Source: DASUPK01 sp963831605
GTDB lineage: Bacteria > Actinomycetota > Thermoleophilia > Solirubrobacterales > 70-9
Reading direction: 5' to 3'
Assembly: GCA_963831605.1 (NCBI GenBank)
Contig: CAWHQR010000003.1
Location: 124,001 to 188,000 of the forward strand
Length of the DNA: 64,000 nt
In this document: piece by piece, positions 42,365 to 49,486 of the stretch
Layout: each line of letters begins with the position of its first letter
Position numbering within the stretch: position 1 is the stretch's first letter
Program-made: the position numbers and the translations under genes
Notes under the pieces: model-generated
What the model saw: the letters and a program-made list of their open reading frames with translations, nothing else
What the model was told of the DNA's origin: nothing
Databases searched by the model: none

Positions 42365-43161
42365 CGCGCCGCCTCCGCGAGGCTCCGCAGCGCTCGCTGC
42401 TTGAGCTCGGCGAACTCCGGCGAGGTGACGGCGGCGGCGCGGTCGGTGGCGCGCGGCGCCTCGATCTCGATTCGCTCCGCGACCCTTGCCGGCCTCGGGG
42501 TCAGGACCAGAACGCGGTCCGAGAGGTAGAGCGCCTCCTCGACGTCATGGGTGACGAGGACGACCGTGTGGAGATCGGGACCAAGGACGCCCGCGAGCCA
42601 GGACTGCATCTCGGCTCGCGTGATCGCGTCGAGAGAGGCGAACGGCTCATCGAGCAGCAGTACAGGGCGACCGGCCATCAGCGTGCGGAGGAAGGCGACG
42701 CGCTGTCGCATTCCCCCCGAGAGCTCGTCCGGCCGGGCCCCCTCGAAGCCCGAGAGCCCCAGCCGCTCGAAGTGGCCGCCCGCCTCGGCCCTCGCCGCCG
42801 ACCTGGAGGCGCCGGCGAGGCGCAGAGCGAGCGCCGCGTTGTCAACCGCCGACAGCCAGGGGAGCAGCAGGTCTCGCTGGGGCATGTAGGCACAGCCCTC
42901 GAGCCGCTCCGCCGGCTGGGAGCGATCGCCGATCGAGACCGAGCCCGAATCGGGCGTCCGCAGCCCGGCCAGCAGCTCCAGCAGCGTGGTCTTCCCGCAG
43001 CCGGAGGGGCCCACGATCCCGAGCACCTCGCCGGGGTCCACCTCGAGGTCGATTCGGTCGATCGCCCGCAGCTCGCCGAAGGAGTGGGAGACCCCGCTTG
43101 CGCGAATCGGACGGCCTTCGCGGGCCGCGTCCTGAGTACCTTCGCGAAGTCTCGTCAGCAT
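42361..43161 (-). CDS. thiZ: Thiamine-precursor ABC transporter ATPase
   Basis: A 266-residue ATPase of the SsuB/TauB/ThiZ type. It has Walker A GPSGCGKTTLLELL, the Q-loop YMPQRDLLLPW, signature LSGGMRQRVAFLRTL, Walker B VLLLDEPFASLD and switch His in VLVTHDVEEAL. ATG 43161 is directly preceded by GGAGGGAG, which is also the closing strand of the TPP aptamer, so the riboswitch can hide its ribosome-binding site. A longer frame upstream runs through the aptamer and is not real. Confidence 0.88.
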   Translation of the reverse strand: MLTRLREGTQDAAREGRPIRASGVSHSFGELRAIDRIDLEVDPGEVLGIVGPSGCGKTTLLELLAGLRTPDSGSVSIGDRSQPAERLEGCAYMPQRDLLLPWLSAVDNAALALRLAGASRSAARAEAGGHFERLGLSGFEGARPDELSGGMRQRVAFLRTLMAGRPVLLLDEPFASLDAITRAEMQSWLAGVLGPDLHTVVLVTHDVEEALYLSDRVLVLTPRPARVAERIEIEAPRATDRAAAVTSPEFAELKQRALRSLAEAAR

Positions 43162-43300
43162 GCTCCCTCCGCGCGCATTACCGCACAGGTTCAAAGGGTC
43201 AGCGGAGGGGCCTCACCCCCGGACGCGAAGCGGAGGAGGTGATCCATGGCGGTCCGCTATCTCAGCCCGCTTGCCCGCGAGCCCCCCTGTTGGGGTCCAT
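43162..43300 (-). promoter_or_regulatory. TPP (thiamine pyrophosphate) riboswitch
   Basis: Read on the minus strand, the leader contains the diagnostic THI elements in order. AGGGGGGCTC is followed by GGGCTGAGAT (CUGAGA at 43265-43260). After a variable stem comes GACCCTTTGAACCTG, then TAATGCGCGC and GGAGGGAG just before the ATG at 43161. The variable P3 arm is long, about 50 nt, closed by AGCGGA/TCCGCT. Thiamine pyrophosphate is expected to bind and block the GGAGG site, switching off translation of the transporter. Confidence 0.92.
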
Positions 43301-43321
43301 GCGCCAGTCTACGGTGTCGGA

Positions 43322-43795
43322 ATGGAGGTCGAGCGCAAGTTCCTGGTGAACGCCCCGCCGGATCTCGGTGGGGTCGAGGCCGATGAGATCGAACAGGGCT
43401 ACCTGGCGATCGGCTCTGACGGCGAGGTGCGGCTTCGCCGCAAGGGCAACCGGTTGTTGCTCACCGCAAAGCGCGGATCGGGGCTATCGCGGGACGAGGC
43501 CGAGGTCGAGCTGGACCGCGCGAGCTTCGACGAGCTCTGGGCGCTGACCGAGGGGCGGCGGCTCCGGAAGCGCCGTCACGTCCTCCCGCACGCCGACCGG
43601 AAGATCGAGCTTGACGTCTACGGCGGCGATCTCGAGGGCCTCGTGGTCGCCGAGATCGAATTTCCCTCCGAGGAGGAGGCGAAGGCCTTCGAGCCGCCCG
43701 GATGGCTCGGGGAGGAGGTCACGGGCGATCATCGCTACCTGAATGAGACCCTGGCGATATCGGGCGTTCCATCAGCACGATTCCTCTCCCACTGA
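43322..43795 (+). CDS. CYTH domain protein (inorganic triphosphatase/adenylate-cyclase-2 fold)
   Basis: A 157-residue CYTH-domain protein. The N-terminal ExExK signature is MEVERKFLV. The tunnel strands EVRLRRKGNRLLLTAKRG, EVELDRASFDELW, RKIELDVYGGDLEGLVVAEIEF and DHRYLNETLA follow. CYTH proteins bind triphosphate groups and often act as tripolyphosphatases. ATG 43322 starts the fold; the frame runs on upstream over the antisense riboswitch without similarity. The CHAD gene follows 65 bp downstream, a classic partnership. Confidence 0.87.
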   Translation: MEVERKFLVNAPPDLGGVEADEIEQGYLAIGSDGEVRLRRKGNRLLLTAKRGSGLSRDEAEVELDRASFDELWALTEGRRLRKRRHVLPHADRKIELDVYGGDLEGLVVAEIEFPSEEEAKAFEPPGWLGEEVTGDHRYLNETLAISGVPSARFLSH

Positions 43796-43859
43796 CGCTT
43801 ATCGGCGTTTTTACATCGGGGGACGTTAATTCCGCACCCATACGTGGCAGGAAATACGC

Positions 43860-44873
43860 ATGGCTTCGACGCGCGACAGAACTGCAGCCTTGGCCGCCGC
43901 CGGTGCCGCGACGGCGGCCGCGGCCGGGATCGGGATCAAGAAGCTGCGCGACCCCGACGGTGAGGCAGCTGATTCGACCGCGTACCGGATCCTCGAGGAC
44001 GAGCCCGTCGGGCCAGGCATCAGGCGAATTCTGCTGGCCCAGGTAGATGACGCAATAGCCCAGCTTCGCGGCGAGGCCGAGGACGACTCCGGCGAGGCAA
44101 TCCACGAGGCCCGCAAGGACATGAAGAAGATCCGCTCGGCGCTGCGCCTGGTCCGTGATGCGATCGGCGACGACGCCTGGCGGCGCGAGAACGACCACTA
44201 CCGGGACGTGGCCCGGAAGCTCAGCGCCCACCGCGACGCCGAGATCCTGGTCGAGTCACTGGACGACCACTGCGAGCGCTTCGGCCCAGCGGCGCGCCAG
44301 CGCTCCGAACGGCTTCGCGAGCAGCTCCACGCCGAGAACCGCGACGCGCACGACGACGGGACGATCGAACGCACGATGGCCTCGGCGGCGGCTGAGCTGA
44401 TCGCGTGTCGGTCGAGCCTCGACGAGCTCGCGCTCGATGGAGACGGCTGGGGGCTGATCGCTCCCGGGCTGCATCGCACCTACCGCCGGGGGCGGAAGCG
44501 CCTGCGCTCGGTTGAGGAAGAGGCGAGCGTGACCAACCTTCACGAGCTCCGCAAGCGGGTGAAGGATCTGTGGTACCAGCTGCGGCTGATCAGGGAGGCC
44601 GACCGCCCGATGATCGGCGCCCTCGCCGATCACGCGCATGACCTCGCGGATCACCTGGGCGACGACCACGACCTCGCGCTCCTCCGGGAGGAGGCGCAGC
44701 GCCGCCGCGACGCCTTCTCGAGTCCCGCTGATCAGCGCCACCTGCTCCAGGAGATCGGCCAGCGCCGCGGGGAGCTCCAGTTTGCGGCGATCTCGCTGGG
44801 TGAGCGGATCTACGCCGAGAAGCCGAAGAAGTTCACGAGTCGACTCGCGAAGCGCTTCCCGCGATCACATTGA
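43860..44873 (+). CDS. CHAD domain protein
   Basis: A 337-residue protein with an Ala-rich, possibly membrane-inserting N-terminus (about 8-25) and a linker. The helical CHAD domain (about 60-320) follows, with its repeated His/Lys/Arg motifs: EAIHEARKDMKKIRSALRL and the second-repeat NLHELRKRVKDLWYQLRLI. These basic helices bind polyphosphate in characterised CHAD proteins. It lies after the CYTH gene and near PPK2. Its 3' end overlaps the convergent VWA gene by 41 bp. Confidence 0.87.
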   Translation: MASTRDRTAALAAAGAATAAAAGIGIKKLRDPDGEAADSTAYRILEDEPVGPGIRRILLAQVDDAIAQLRGEAEDDSGEAIHEARKDMKKIRSALRLVRDAIGDDAWRRENDHYRDVARKLSAHRDAEILVESLDDHCERFGPAARQRSERLREQLHAENRDAHDDGTIERTMASAAAELIACRSSLDELALDGDGWGLIAPGLHRTYRRGRKRLRSVEEEASVTNLHELRKRVKDLWYQLRLIREADRPMIGALADHAHDLADHLGDDHDLALLREEAQRRRDAFSSPADQRHLLQEIGQRRGELQFAAISLGERIYAEKPKKFTSRLAKRFPRSH

Positions 44874-46188
44874 CGAAGTTCTCGAGGTGCTTGGTGGTCC
44901 AGCACTCGAAGGCACCGTCGCAGTAGGGCTCGTAGGCCGCCATCACCGAGTCGCCGTAGTTCCAGTAGAGCTTCGGCTCGGGATTGAGCCAGAAGGTCCG
45001 GCCGGCGTGCTCGGCGATCGTGCCGAAGGTGGCGGCGTGGGGCTCACGTCCGTTAGTGCGTGCGTCACCGAGGACGATCACAGTCGAGCGTGGGCCCAGG
45101 TCCTCCACGATCTCCTCGCCGAACTCGAGCCAGACGCGACCGTAGTCCGTGTAGCCCGAGACATCGGCGACGCCGCCTTCGGAGGAGATGCTCTCCGAGA
45201 TCTTCCGGAAGTCCCGCTCGTGCTCGAAGATGTCGGTGACCTCCGAGATCCGCTCGATGAAGACGAAGCTCCGCAGCTTGCGGAACGAGTCGTGCAGGGC
45301 GTGCAGGACCGAGAGGAAGAAGACGCTGGCGCTCGAGACCGAGGTCGAGACGTCGCAGAGCACGTAGATCTCCGGGCGCCGCGGGCGCTTCGGCCGATAA
45401 CGGAGGTTGAGCGGGACGCCGCCCGTCTCGAGCGAGGCCCTCATGGTGCGGCGGACGTCGACGTGGCGGCCGCGGCTGCGCCCGCGTTGCTCGTGCCCGA
45501 GCGTCGCGATTCGGCGCTTCAGCTGGGCGACGGCGCGGTGGACGGCGGTCAGGTCCTGCGCCGGGCTGGTCGGCAGGGTGCGGTCGAGCTCGGCCAGCGG
45601 GCGGGAGGGGGGAAGTTTCCCGGTGCGCTCGATCGTCGCCCTCTCCAGCTCGCGCCGCAGGTAGCGCTCGAACTGACGGATGTTGTCCGGGTCCAGGGCC
45701 GGGGCGTCCTCGTCGTTGCGACGCCCGCCGGCCTGCAGGTCGAGGGCCCTGCGGATCCGCTGCACGTCCACGCCGATCACCCCGGAGCGCTCGCCCTGGC
45801 GCCCGAAGGCGGTCATCGCGAGACGGGCCAGGTCGCGCATCTCGCCGTCGTTGCCCTCGAAGATCGCGCGGCGGATCGCCTCGCGCAGCTCGTCGAGGTC
45901 GATTCGGTCGCCGGAGCCCTCGAAGCGCTCGTCCTCGAGGCCCTGCTCCAGCGCCTCTGTCTCCGCGGCGCGGAAGAAGTGCCGGTCGAAGAGCAGCTCG
46001 AAGATGCGCCGGTCCTCCTGGGACTTGGCGATCGTCGCGGCGAGGGACTCCCGGAAGTCGCGCTGGTCGGTCCAGCTCACCTCGTCGAGGGCTGCGAAGG
46101 CGTCGAGGATCTCCGAGGTGCCGACCGCCACGCCCTCCGAGCGGAGGTCCTCGAAGAAGGCGAGCAGGCTGCCCGCGGTGGAGGCCAC
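44833..46188 (-). CDS. VWA-domain protein of the CoxE family
   Basis: A 451-residue protein. The N-half is the CoxE-type helical region with a Gly/Arg-rich segment (RGRSRGRHVDVRRTMRASL). The C-half is a von Willebrand factor A domain whose metal-ion site DVSTSVSSAS is intact, with further MIDAS-type residues in YTDYGRVW. CoxE proteins work with MoxR/CoxD ATPases to mature or insert cofactors in large enzymes. The gene follows the MoxR ATPase by 2 bp (GTG 46188). No CO dehydrogenase genes are in view, so the client enzyme is unknown. Confidence 0.82.
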   Translation of the reverse strand: MASTAGSLLAFFEDLRSEGVAVGTSEILDAFAALDEVSWTDQRDFRESLAATIAKSQEDRRIFELLFDRHFFRAAETEALEQGLEDERFEGSGDRIDLDELREAIRRAIFEGNDGEMRDLARLAMTAFGRQGERSGVIGVDVQRIRRALDLQAGGRRNDEDAPALDPDNIRQFERYLRRELERATIERTGKLPPSRPLAELDRTLPTSPAQDLTAVHRAVAQLKRRIATLGHEQRGRSRGRHVDVRRTMRASLETGGVPLNLRYRPKRPRRPEIYVLCDVSTSVSSASVFFLSVLHALHDSFRKLRSFVFIERISEVTDIFEHERDFRKISESISSEGGVADVSGYTDYGRVWLEFGEEIVEDLGPRSTVIVLGDARTNGREPHAATFGTIAEHAGRTFWLNPEPKLYWNYGDSVMAAYEPYCDGAFECWTTKHLENFVNVIAGSASRVDS

Positions 46189-46190
46189 GC

Positions 46191-47132
46191 TCAGGTCCCT
46201 GAGGAGCCCGGCGGCGTGAGGCCACCGGTCACGCCGTTGCCCTCGAGCTTCACCGAGACGCGCTCCGCGACGAGGTCGATGTCGGAGCGGTGCTTGACCA
46301 GGATGCTCATCGACTGCTCGAAGGTCTCACGGTCGATGTCGTCGGCGCCGATCAGCAGCAGCGTTCGCGCCCAGTCGATCGACTCGGCGATCGAAGGCGG
46401 CTTCTTCAGGTCCAGCGCCCGGATCATGTGGACGATCTCCACGAGCCGCCGGGCTAGGCCCTCGTCGAGCTCGGGTGAGTGCAGGCGGACGATCTCCAGC
46501 TCGCGGTCGACCGACGGATAGTCGAGCCAGAGGTAGAGGCAGCGCCGCTTCAGCGCCTCGGTCAGCTCGCGCGAGTTGTTGGAGGTCAGCACCACGATCG
46601 GGCGGGTGCGCGCCTCGATCACACCGAGCTCGGGGATGGAAATCTGGAAGTCGGAGAGGACCTCGAGCAGCATCGCCTCGAACTCCTGGTCGGTCTTGTC
46701 GATCTCATCGATCAGCAGGACGACCGGCTCCTCGGCGCTGATTGCCTCGAGCAGTGGCCGGGTGAAGAGGAAGTCCTCGGAGAAGATGTCGCCGCGCGTC
46801 CGGGCCCAGGAGCCCTCGGCCGCCGCCTCGGCCTCGCCGGAGGCCTCGGCCTGGATTCGCAGCAGCTGCTTGCGGTAGTTCCACTCGTACAGGGCCTTGG
46901 CCTCGTCGAGGCCCTCGTAGCACTGCAGGCGAACCAGCCGGCGGCCCGTCGAACGCGAGAGCGCCTTGGCGAGCTCGGTCTTGCCCACTCCCGCGGGGCC
47001 CTCAACCAGGATGGGCTTGCCGAGGCGCTGGGCGAGGAAGGAGACGAGAGCGGCGGCCTCATCCGCGAGGTATCCGACCTCGCCGAGTCCCTCGCGGACC
47101 TGGGCGACTGACTGGGGCTCGGAGTCCGGCAT
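46191..47132 (-). CDS. MoxR/CoxD-type AAA+ ATPase
   Basis: A 313-residue AAA+ chaperone-like ATPase. Walker A is VEGPAGVGKTELAKAL, Walker B is VVLLIDEIDKTDQEFE, sensor 1 is VLTSNNSRELTEALKRRC, and the late LDYPSVDRELEIVR is typical of the MoxR/CoxD group. It forms a two-gene operon with the VWA protein downstream. MoxR-VWA pairs remodel protein complexes or help load metals. ATG 47132 is the natural start. Confidence 0.87.
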   Translation of the reverse strand: MPDSEPQSVAQVREGLGEVGYLADEAAALVSFLAQRLGKPILVEGPAGVGKTELAKALSRSTGRRLVRLQCYEGLDEAKALYEWNYRKQLLRIQAEASGEAEAAAEGSWARTRGDIFSEDFLFTRPLLEAISAEEPVVLLIDEIDKTDQEFEAMLLEVLSDFQISIPELGVIEARTRPIVVLTSNNSRELTEALKRRCLYLWLDYPSVDRELEIVRLHSPELDEGLARRLVEIVHMIRALDLKKPPSIAESIDWARTLLLIGADDIDRETFEQSMSILVKHRSDIDLVAERVSVKLEGNGVTGGLTPPGSSGT

Positions 47133-47156
47133 CTGGGGGATGATAGATAGCCCGTC

Positions 47157-47354
47157 ATGCTCGCCATCGCCCTGCCCGACTCCCTAGGTCCCTATGCGGT
47201 CTTATTGGCGCTGGGTTTCCTGGTGGGCTGGTACGGCCATGGCGCAAAGAGCAACTGGATCATCGCCTTCGGGATCGTGGTTATCCTGACGGCGATGGGG
47301 CTGCTCCAGCTCGCGATCGCCACGCACAACGGCAGGGCGCCCACCGGATTCTGA
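47157..47354 (+). CDS. Small two-helix membrane protein
   Basis: A 65-residue protein made of two hydrophobic helices (about 10-26 and 35-55) linked by GWYGHGAKSNW. No family is known to me. Its stop overlaps the PPK2 start (TGATG), so the two are co-translated, and it may help place the kinase or a polyphosphate process at the membrane. It is divergent from the MoxR gene with a 24-bp gap. Confidence 0.6.
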   Translation: MLAIALPDSLGPYAVLLALGFLVGWYGHGAKSNWIIAFGIVVILTAMGLLQLAIATHNGRAPTGF

Positions 47355-48124
47355 TGGGAGCCCTCGATGAGCTCGATCTCTCGCTGAAGCTCTCGAAGAA
47401 GGAGGAGGCCGAGCGGCTGGACGCCGCCTGGACCCGGCTCACGCAGCTGCGGCTGACGCTAGGCGGCCTGATCGGCGGGGGCGAGCTCGGACCACCGGTA
47501 TGCATTGCCTTCGAGGGCTGGGACGCCTCGGGAAAGGGTGGTGCGATCAAGCGCCTGGTTGCGCCATTGGATCCGCGACACGTCCGCGTCGTCCAGTTCG
47601 CCGCCCCGACCCACGACGAGAAGCGTCACCACTTCCTCTGGCGGTTCTGGCCGTCGCTGCCGGGGTGGGGAGGCATGGCGGTCTTCGATCGGACCTGGTA
47701 CGGCCGCGTCCTGGTCGAGCGAGTGGAGGGATTCGCGTCGCAGGACAAATGGACGCGCGCCTACGACGAGATCAACAACTTCGAGCGCGGCCTGGCCGAC
47801 GAGGGAACGGTCCTGATCAAGTTCTGGCTCCATATCTCCCCCGAGGAGCAGCTGAAGCGATTCAAGAGGCGCGAGACGGACCCGCTGAAGAGCTGGAAGC
47901 TGACCGACGAGGACTGGCGCAATCGCGAGAAGCTGGACGTCTACAGCGAGGCGGTCGAGGACATGATTGCGCGGACGAGCATCGAGCCGCATGCGACCTG
48001 GCACCTGATCCCGGGCGACTCCAAGCGTTACGCCCGGGTCGCGGTGGTCGAGACGGTGGTCGCCGAGATCGAGGAGGGCATGCGACGCCACGGGATGAAG
48101 CCGCCCGACCCGATTGAGGAGTGA
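47354..48124 (+). CDS. ppk2: Polyphosphate kinase 2 family protein
   Basis: A 256-residue PPK2 enzyme that moves phosphate between polyphosphate and nucleotides. The Walker A-like motif EGWDASGKGGAIKRL (about 52-66), the lid/Walker B region VFDRTWYGRVLVERVE, and the basic KRFKRRETDPLKSWKL segment are all present. The length fits single-domain PPK2. Whether it favours ADP, GDP or AMP is not readable. The CYTH and CHAD genes 2.5-4 kb upstream make a polyphosphate neighbourhood. Confidence 0.92.
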   Translation: MGALDELDLSLKLSKKEEAERLDAAWTRLTQLRLTLGGLIGGGELGPPVCIAFEGWDASGKGGAIKRLVAPLDPRHVRVVQFAAPTHDEKRHHFLWRFWPSLPGWGGMAVFDRTWYGRVLVERVEGFASQDKWTRAYDEINNFERGLADEGTVLIKFWLHISPEEQLKRFKRRETDPLKSWKLTDEDWRNREKLDVYSEAVEDMIARTSIEPHATWHLIPGDSKRYARVAVVETVVAEIEEGMRRHGMKPPDPIEE

Positions 48125-48131
48125 GCGTCGA

Positions 48132-48629
48132 TCAGTCGGGCGCCTGAGGCCGCTTCGCCCGCTCCCGCGGCCTCATCCGCAACCCGGCCGCGACGATGAT
48201 CAGCGCGCCGGCGAGGGCGACGAAGATCGCGTAGTGGAGGTCGTACGGCTCATCCCTGCCGCCCAGCGTGAACGGCGGGCGGTCGAGCATCCGGTAGATG
48301 ACGATCGCCGCCGCCCAGATCCCGGCCGCCACGAACAGCCCCCACTCGCGAAGCGGCCGCGGGGGCACGTAGCCGCCGCCGCCCTGCAGTGCCAGGAAGG
48401 TGGTCGCCGCCGCAATCAACAGCAGGGCGCCCTCGGCCCAGCTGAAGCCGCCGATCCCGGTGAGGACGAGGTCGTTGGAGATCGGCGACTGGTACCAGGG
48501 CAGCAGCAGGCTGCCGACCATCACCGCACAGCCGATCACCGCGATTTGCTCGTTCCCACCCAGGCCGCGCAGGTCGCGGATCAGGTTGCGCGGGATAGCC
48601 CTCCAACTAGTCGAGCGGCTCGCGGCCAC
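48132..48629 (-). CDS. Four-helix membrane protein of unknown function
   Basis: A 165-residue protein with four hydrophobic helices (about 28-46, 58-80, 92-112 and 130-150) separated by short loops such as LLPWYQSPISND. The basic C-terminal tail RMRPRERAKRPQ indicates a cytoplasmic end. No family is recognised. Start GTG 48629 overlaps the end of the DUF2203 gene by 23 bp, so it is probably co-transcribed with it. Confidence 0.6.
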   Translation of the reverse strand: MAASRSTSWRAIPRNLIRDLRGLGGNEQIAVIGCAVMVGSLLLPWYQSPISNDLVLTGIGGFSWAEGALLLIAAATTFLALQGGGGYVPPRPLREWGLFVAAGIWAAAIVIYRMLDRPPFTLGGRDEPYDLHYAIFVALAGALIIVAAGLRMRPRERAKRPQAPD

Positions 48630-49008
48630 CGTAGCCAGTCTCGAGTTCGTGCCAGTAGGCGACCTCGTCCTCGCCGAGCTCCCAGCACAGGTAGATCTCC
48701 CGATCGTCCATCAGGGCGGGAAAGTCGACCAGGCCCCGATCGATGTCGCGGAGGACGATCCCGGATTGCTCGATCGTCTCGAGCAGGCGCCGGACCTCGA
48801 GGAAGGCGACCCCGACCTGCCTGCCCTCCTCGCCGCCGCCGTTGGTGGGTGCGGCCTCAGAGAGGGCTTCGTGGGCCTCGGTGTCCGTCAGTTCGTCCCG
48901 GGCGTCGCGGAGCCGATCCAGCATCGCGGTGAGCTGGGGGAGGAGGGCGTTCGCCTCCTCGCGGGTGAAGTGGCGCTCGTGGACGAGGCCGGTGCCCTCT
49001 TCGCTCAC
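48607..49008 (-). CDS. DUF2203 family protein
   Basis: A 133-residue protein of the DUF2203 family. It has HFTREEANALLPQLTAML near the start, an acidic helix, then DIDRGLVDFPALMDDREIYLCWELGE, the hallmark of the family, and the ending VAYWHELETGY. The function is unknown. GTG 49008 is chosen because it overlaps the EVE-gene stop (GTGA) and matches where the family begins. Confidence 0.75.
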   Translation of the reverse strand: MSEEGTGLVHERHFTREEANALLPQLTAMLDRLRDARDELTDTEAHEALSEAAPTNGGGEEGRQVGVAFLEVRRLLETIEQSGIVLRDIDRGLVDFPALMDDREIYLCWELGEDEVAYWHELETGYGGREPLD

Positions 49009-49469
49009 GCGCTTGCCATCGCGGAGGTGAGGCGCTCGCGAAGCAGGGTTGCGTCGCGCTCTCCGATGGTCCGGAGCTGGCCCTGGAAGGCGAGATGCCA
49101 ATGGTCGGGCGGCCACTTGCGGACGTGCTCGAGCTCGGTGGCGAGCTCCTCGGCCGGGACGAACTCATCCTCGGGCAGGATCAGGAGAGGCTCGGCCTCG
49201 ACTCGCCACGGATAGATCTCCGGCTTGCCCTTCTTCTCCGGCCAGATGCGGGCGCGATCCTCGAACATCTCGGACTTCACCCGCGCCAGGCCGCCGAAGG
49301 CCTGCACGCCGGTGACATAGAAGAAGACCTCGTCGCCGGGCTCGAACTCCTCTGCCTGATTGCGCCGGCGCTCCTTGAAGCCGATCTCCTTGAAGCCCCG
49401 CTCGACGTTGATCCGGAAGTTCTCGAGCGACCCGGTGAGGATCCAGGTCTTCGGGCCGTCCTCCGACAT
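49005..49469 (-). CDS. EVE domain protein
   Basis: A 154-residue EVE-domain protein (PUA-like fold). It starts WILTGSLENFRINVERGF, then has EPGDEVFFYVTGVQAFGGLARV and the late WPPDHWHLAFQGQLRTI. EVE domains bind modified bases in DNA or RNA, and some belong to modification-sensing restriction systems. Here it is a stand-alone housekeeping-type copy with no restriction partner nearby. ATG 49469 was chosen because the fold begins there. It is translationally coupled to the DUF2203 gene. Confidence 0.8.
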   Translation of the reverse strand: MSEDGPKTWILTGSLENFRINVERGFKEIGFKERRRNQAEEFEPGDEVFFYVTGVQAFGGLARVKSEMFEDRARIWPEKKGKPEIYPWRVEAEPLLILPEDEFVPAEELATELEHVRKWPPDHWHLAFQGQLRTIGERDATLLRERLTSAMASA

Positions 49470-49486
49470 GACGCGATTGTATGGAG

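Noticed and set aside
43796..43822. Terminator after the CYTH gene
   Set aside because: ACGC/GCGT is only a 4-bp stem before a T-run; too weak to call.
44638..46521. A 627-codon plus-strand frame opposite the VWA gene
   Set aside because: Antisense to a clear CoxE-type protein; no recognisable motif.
49005..49469. EVE protein as part of a restriction/defence island
   Set aside because: No nuclease, methyltransferase or mobile element is nearby; it is coupled to DUF2203 in a housekeeping setting.
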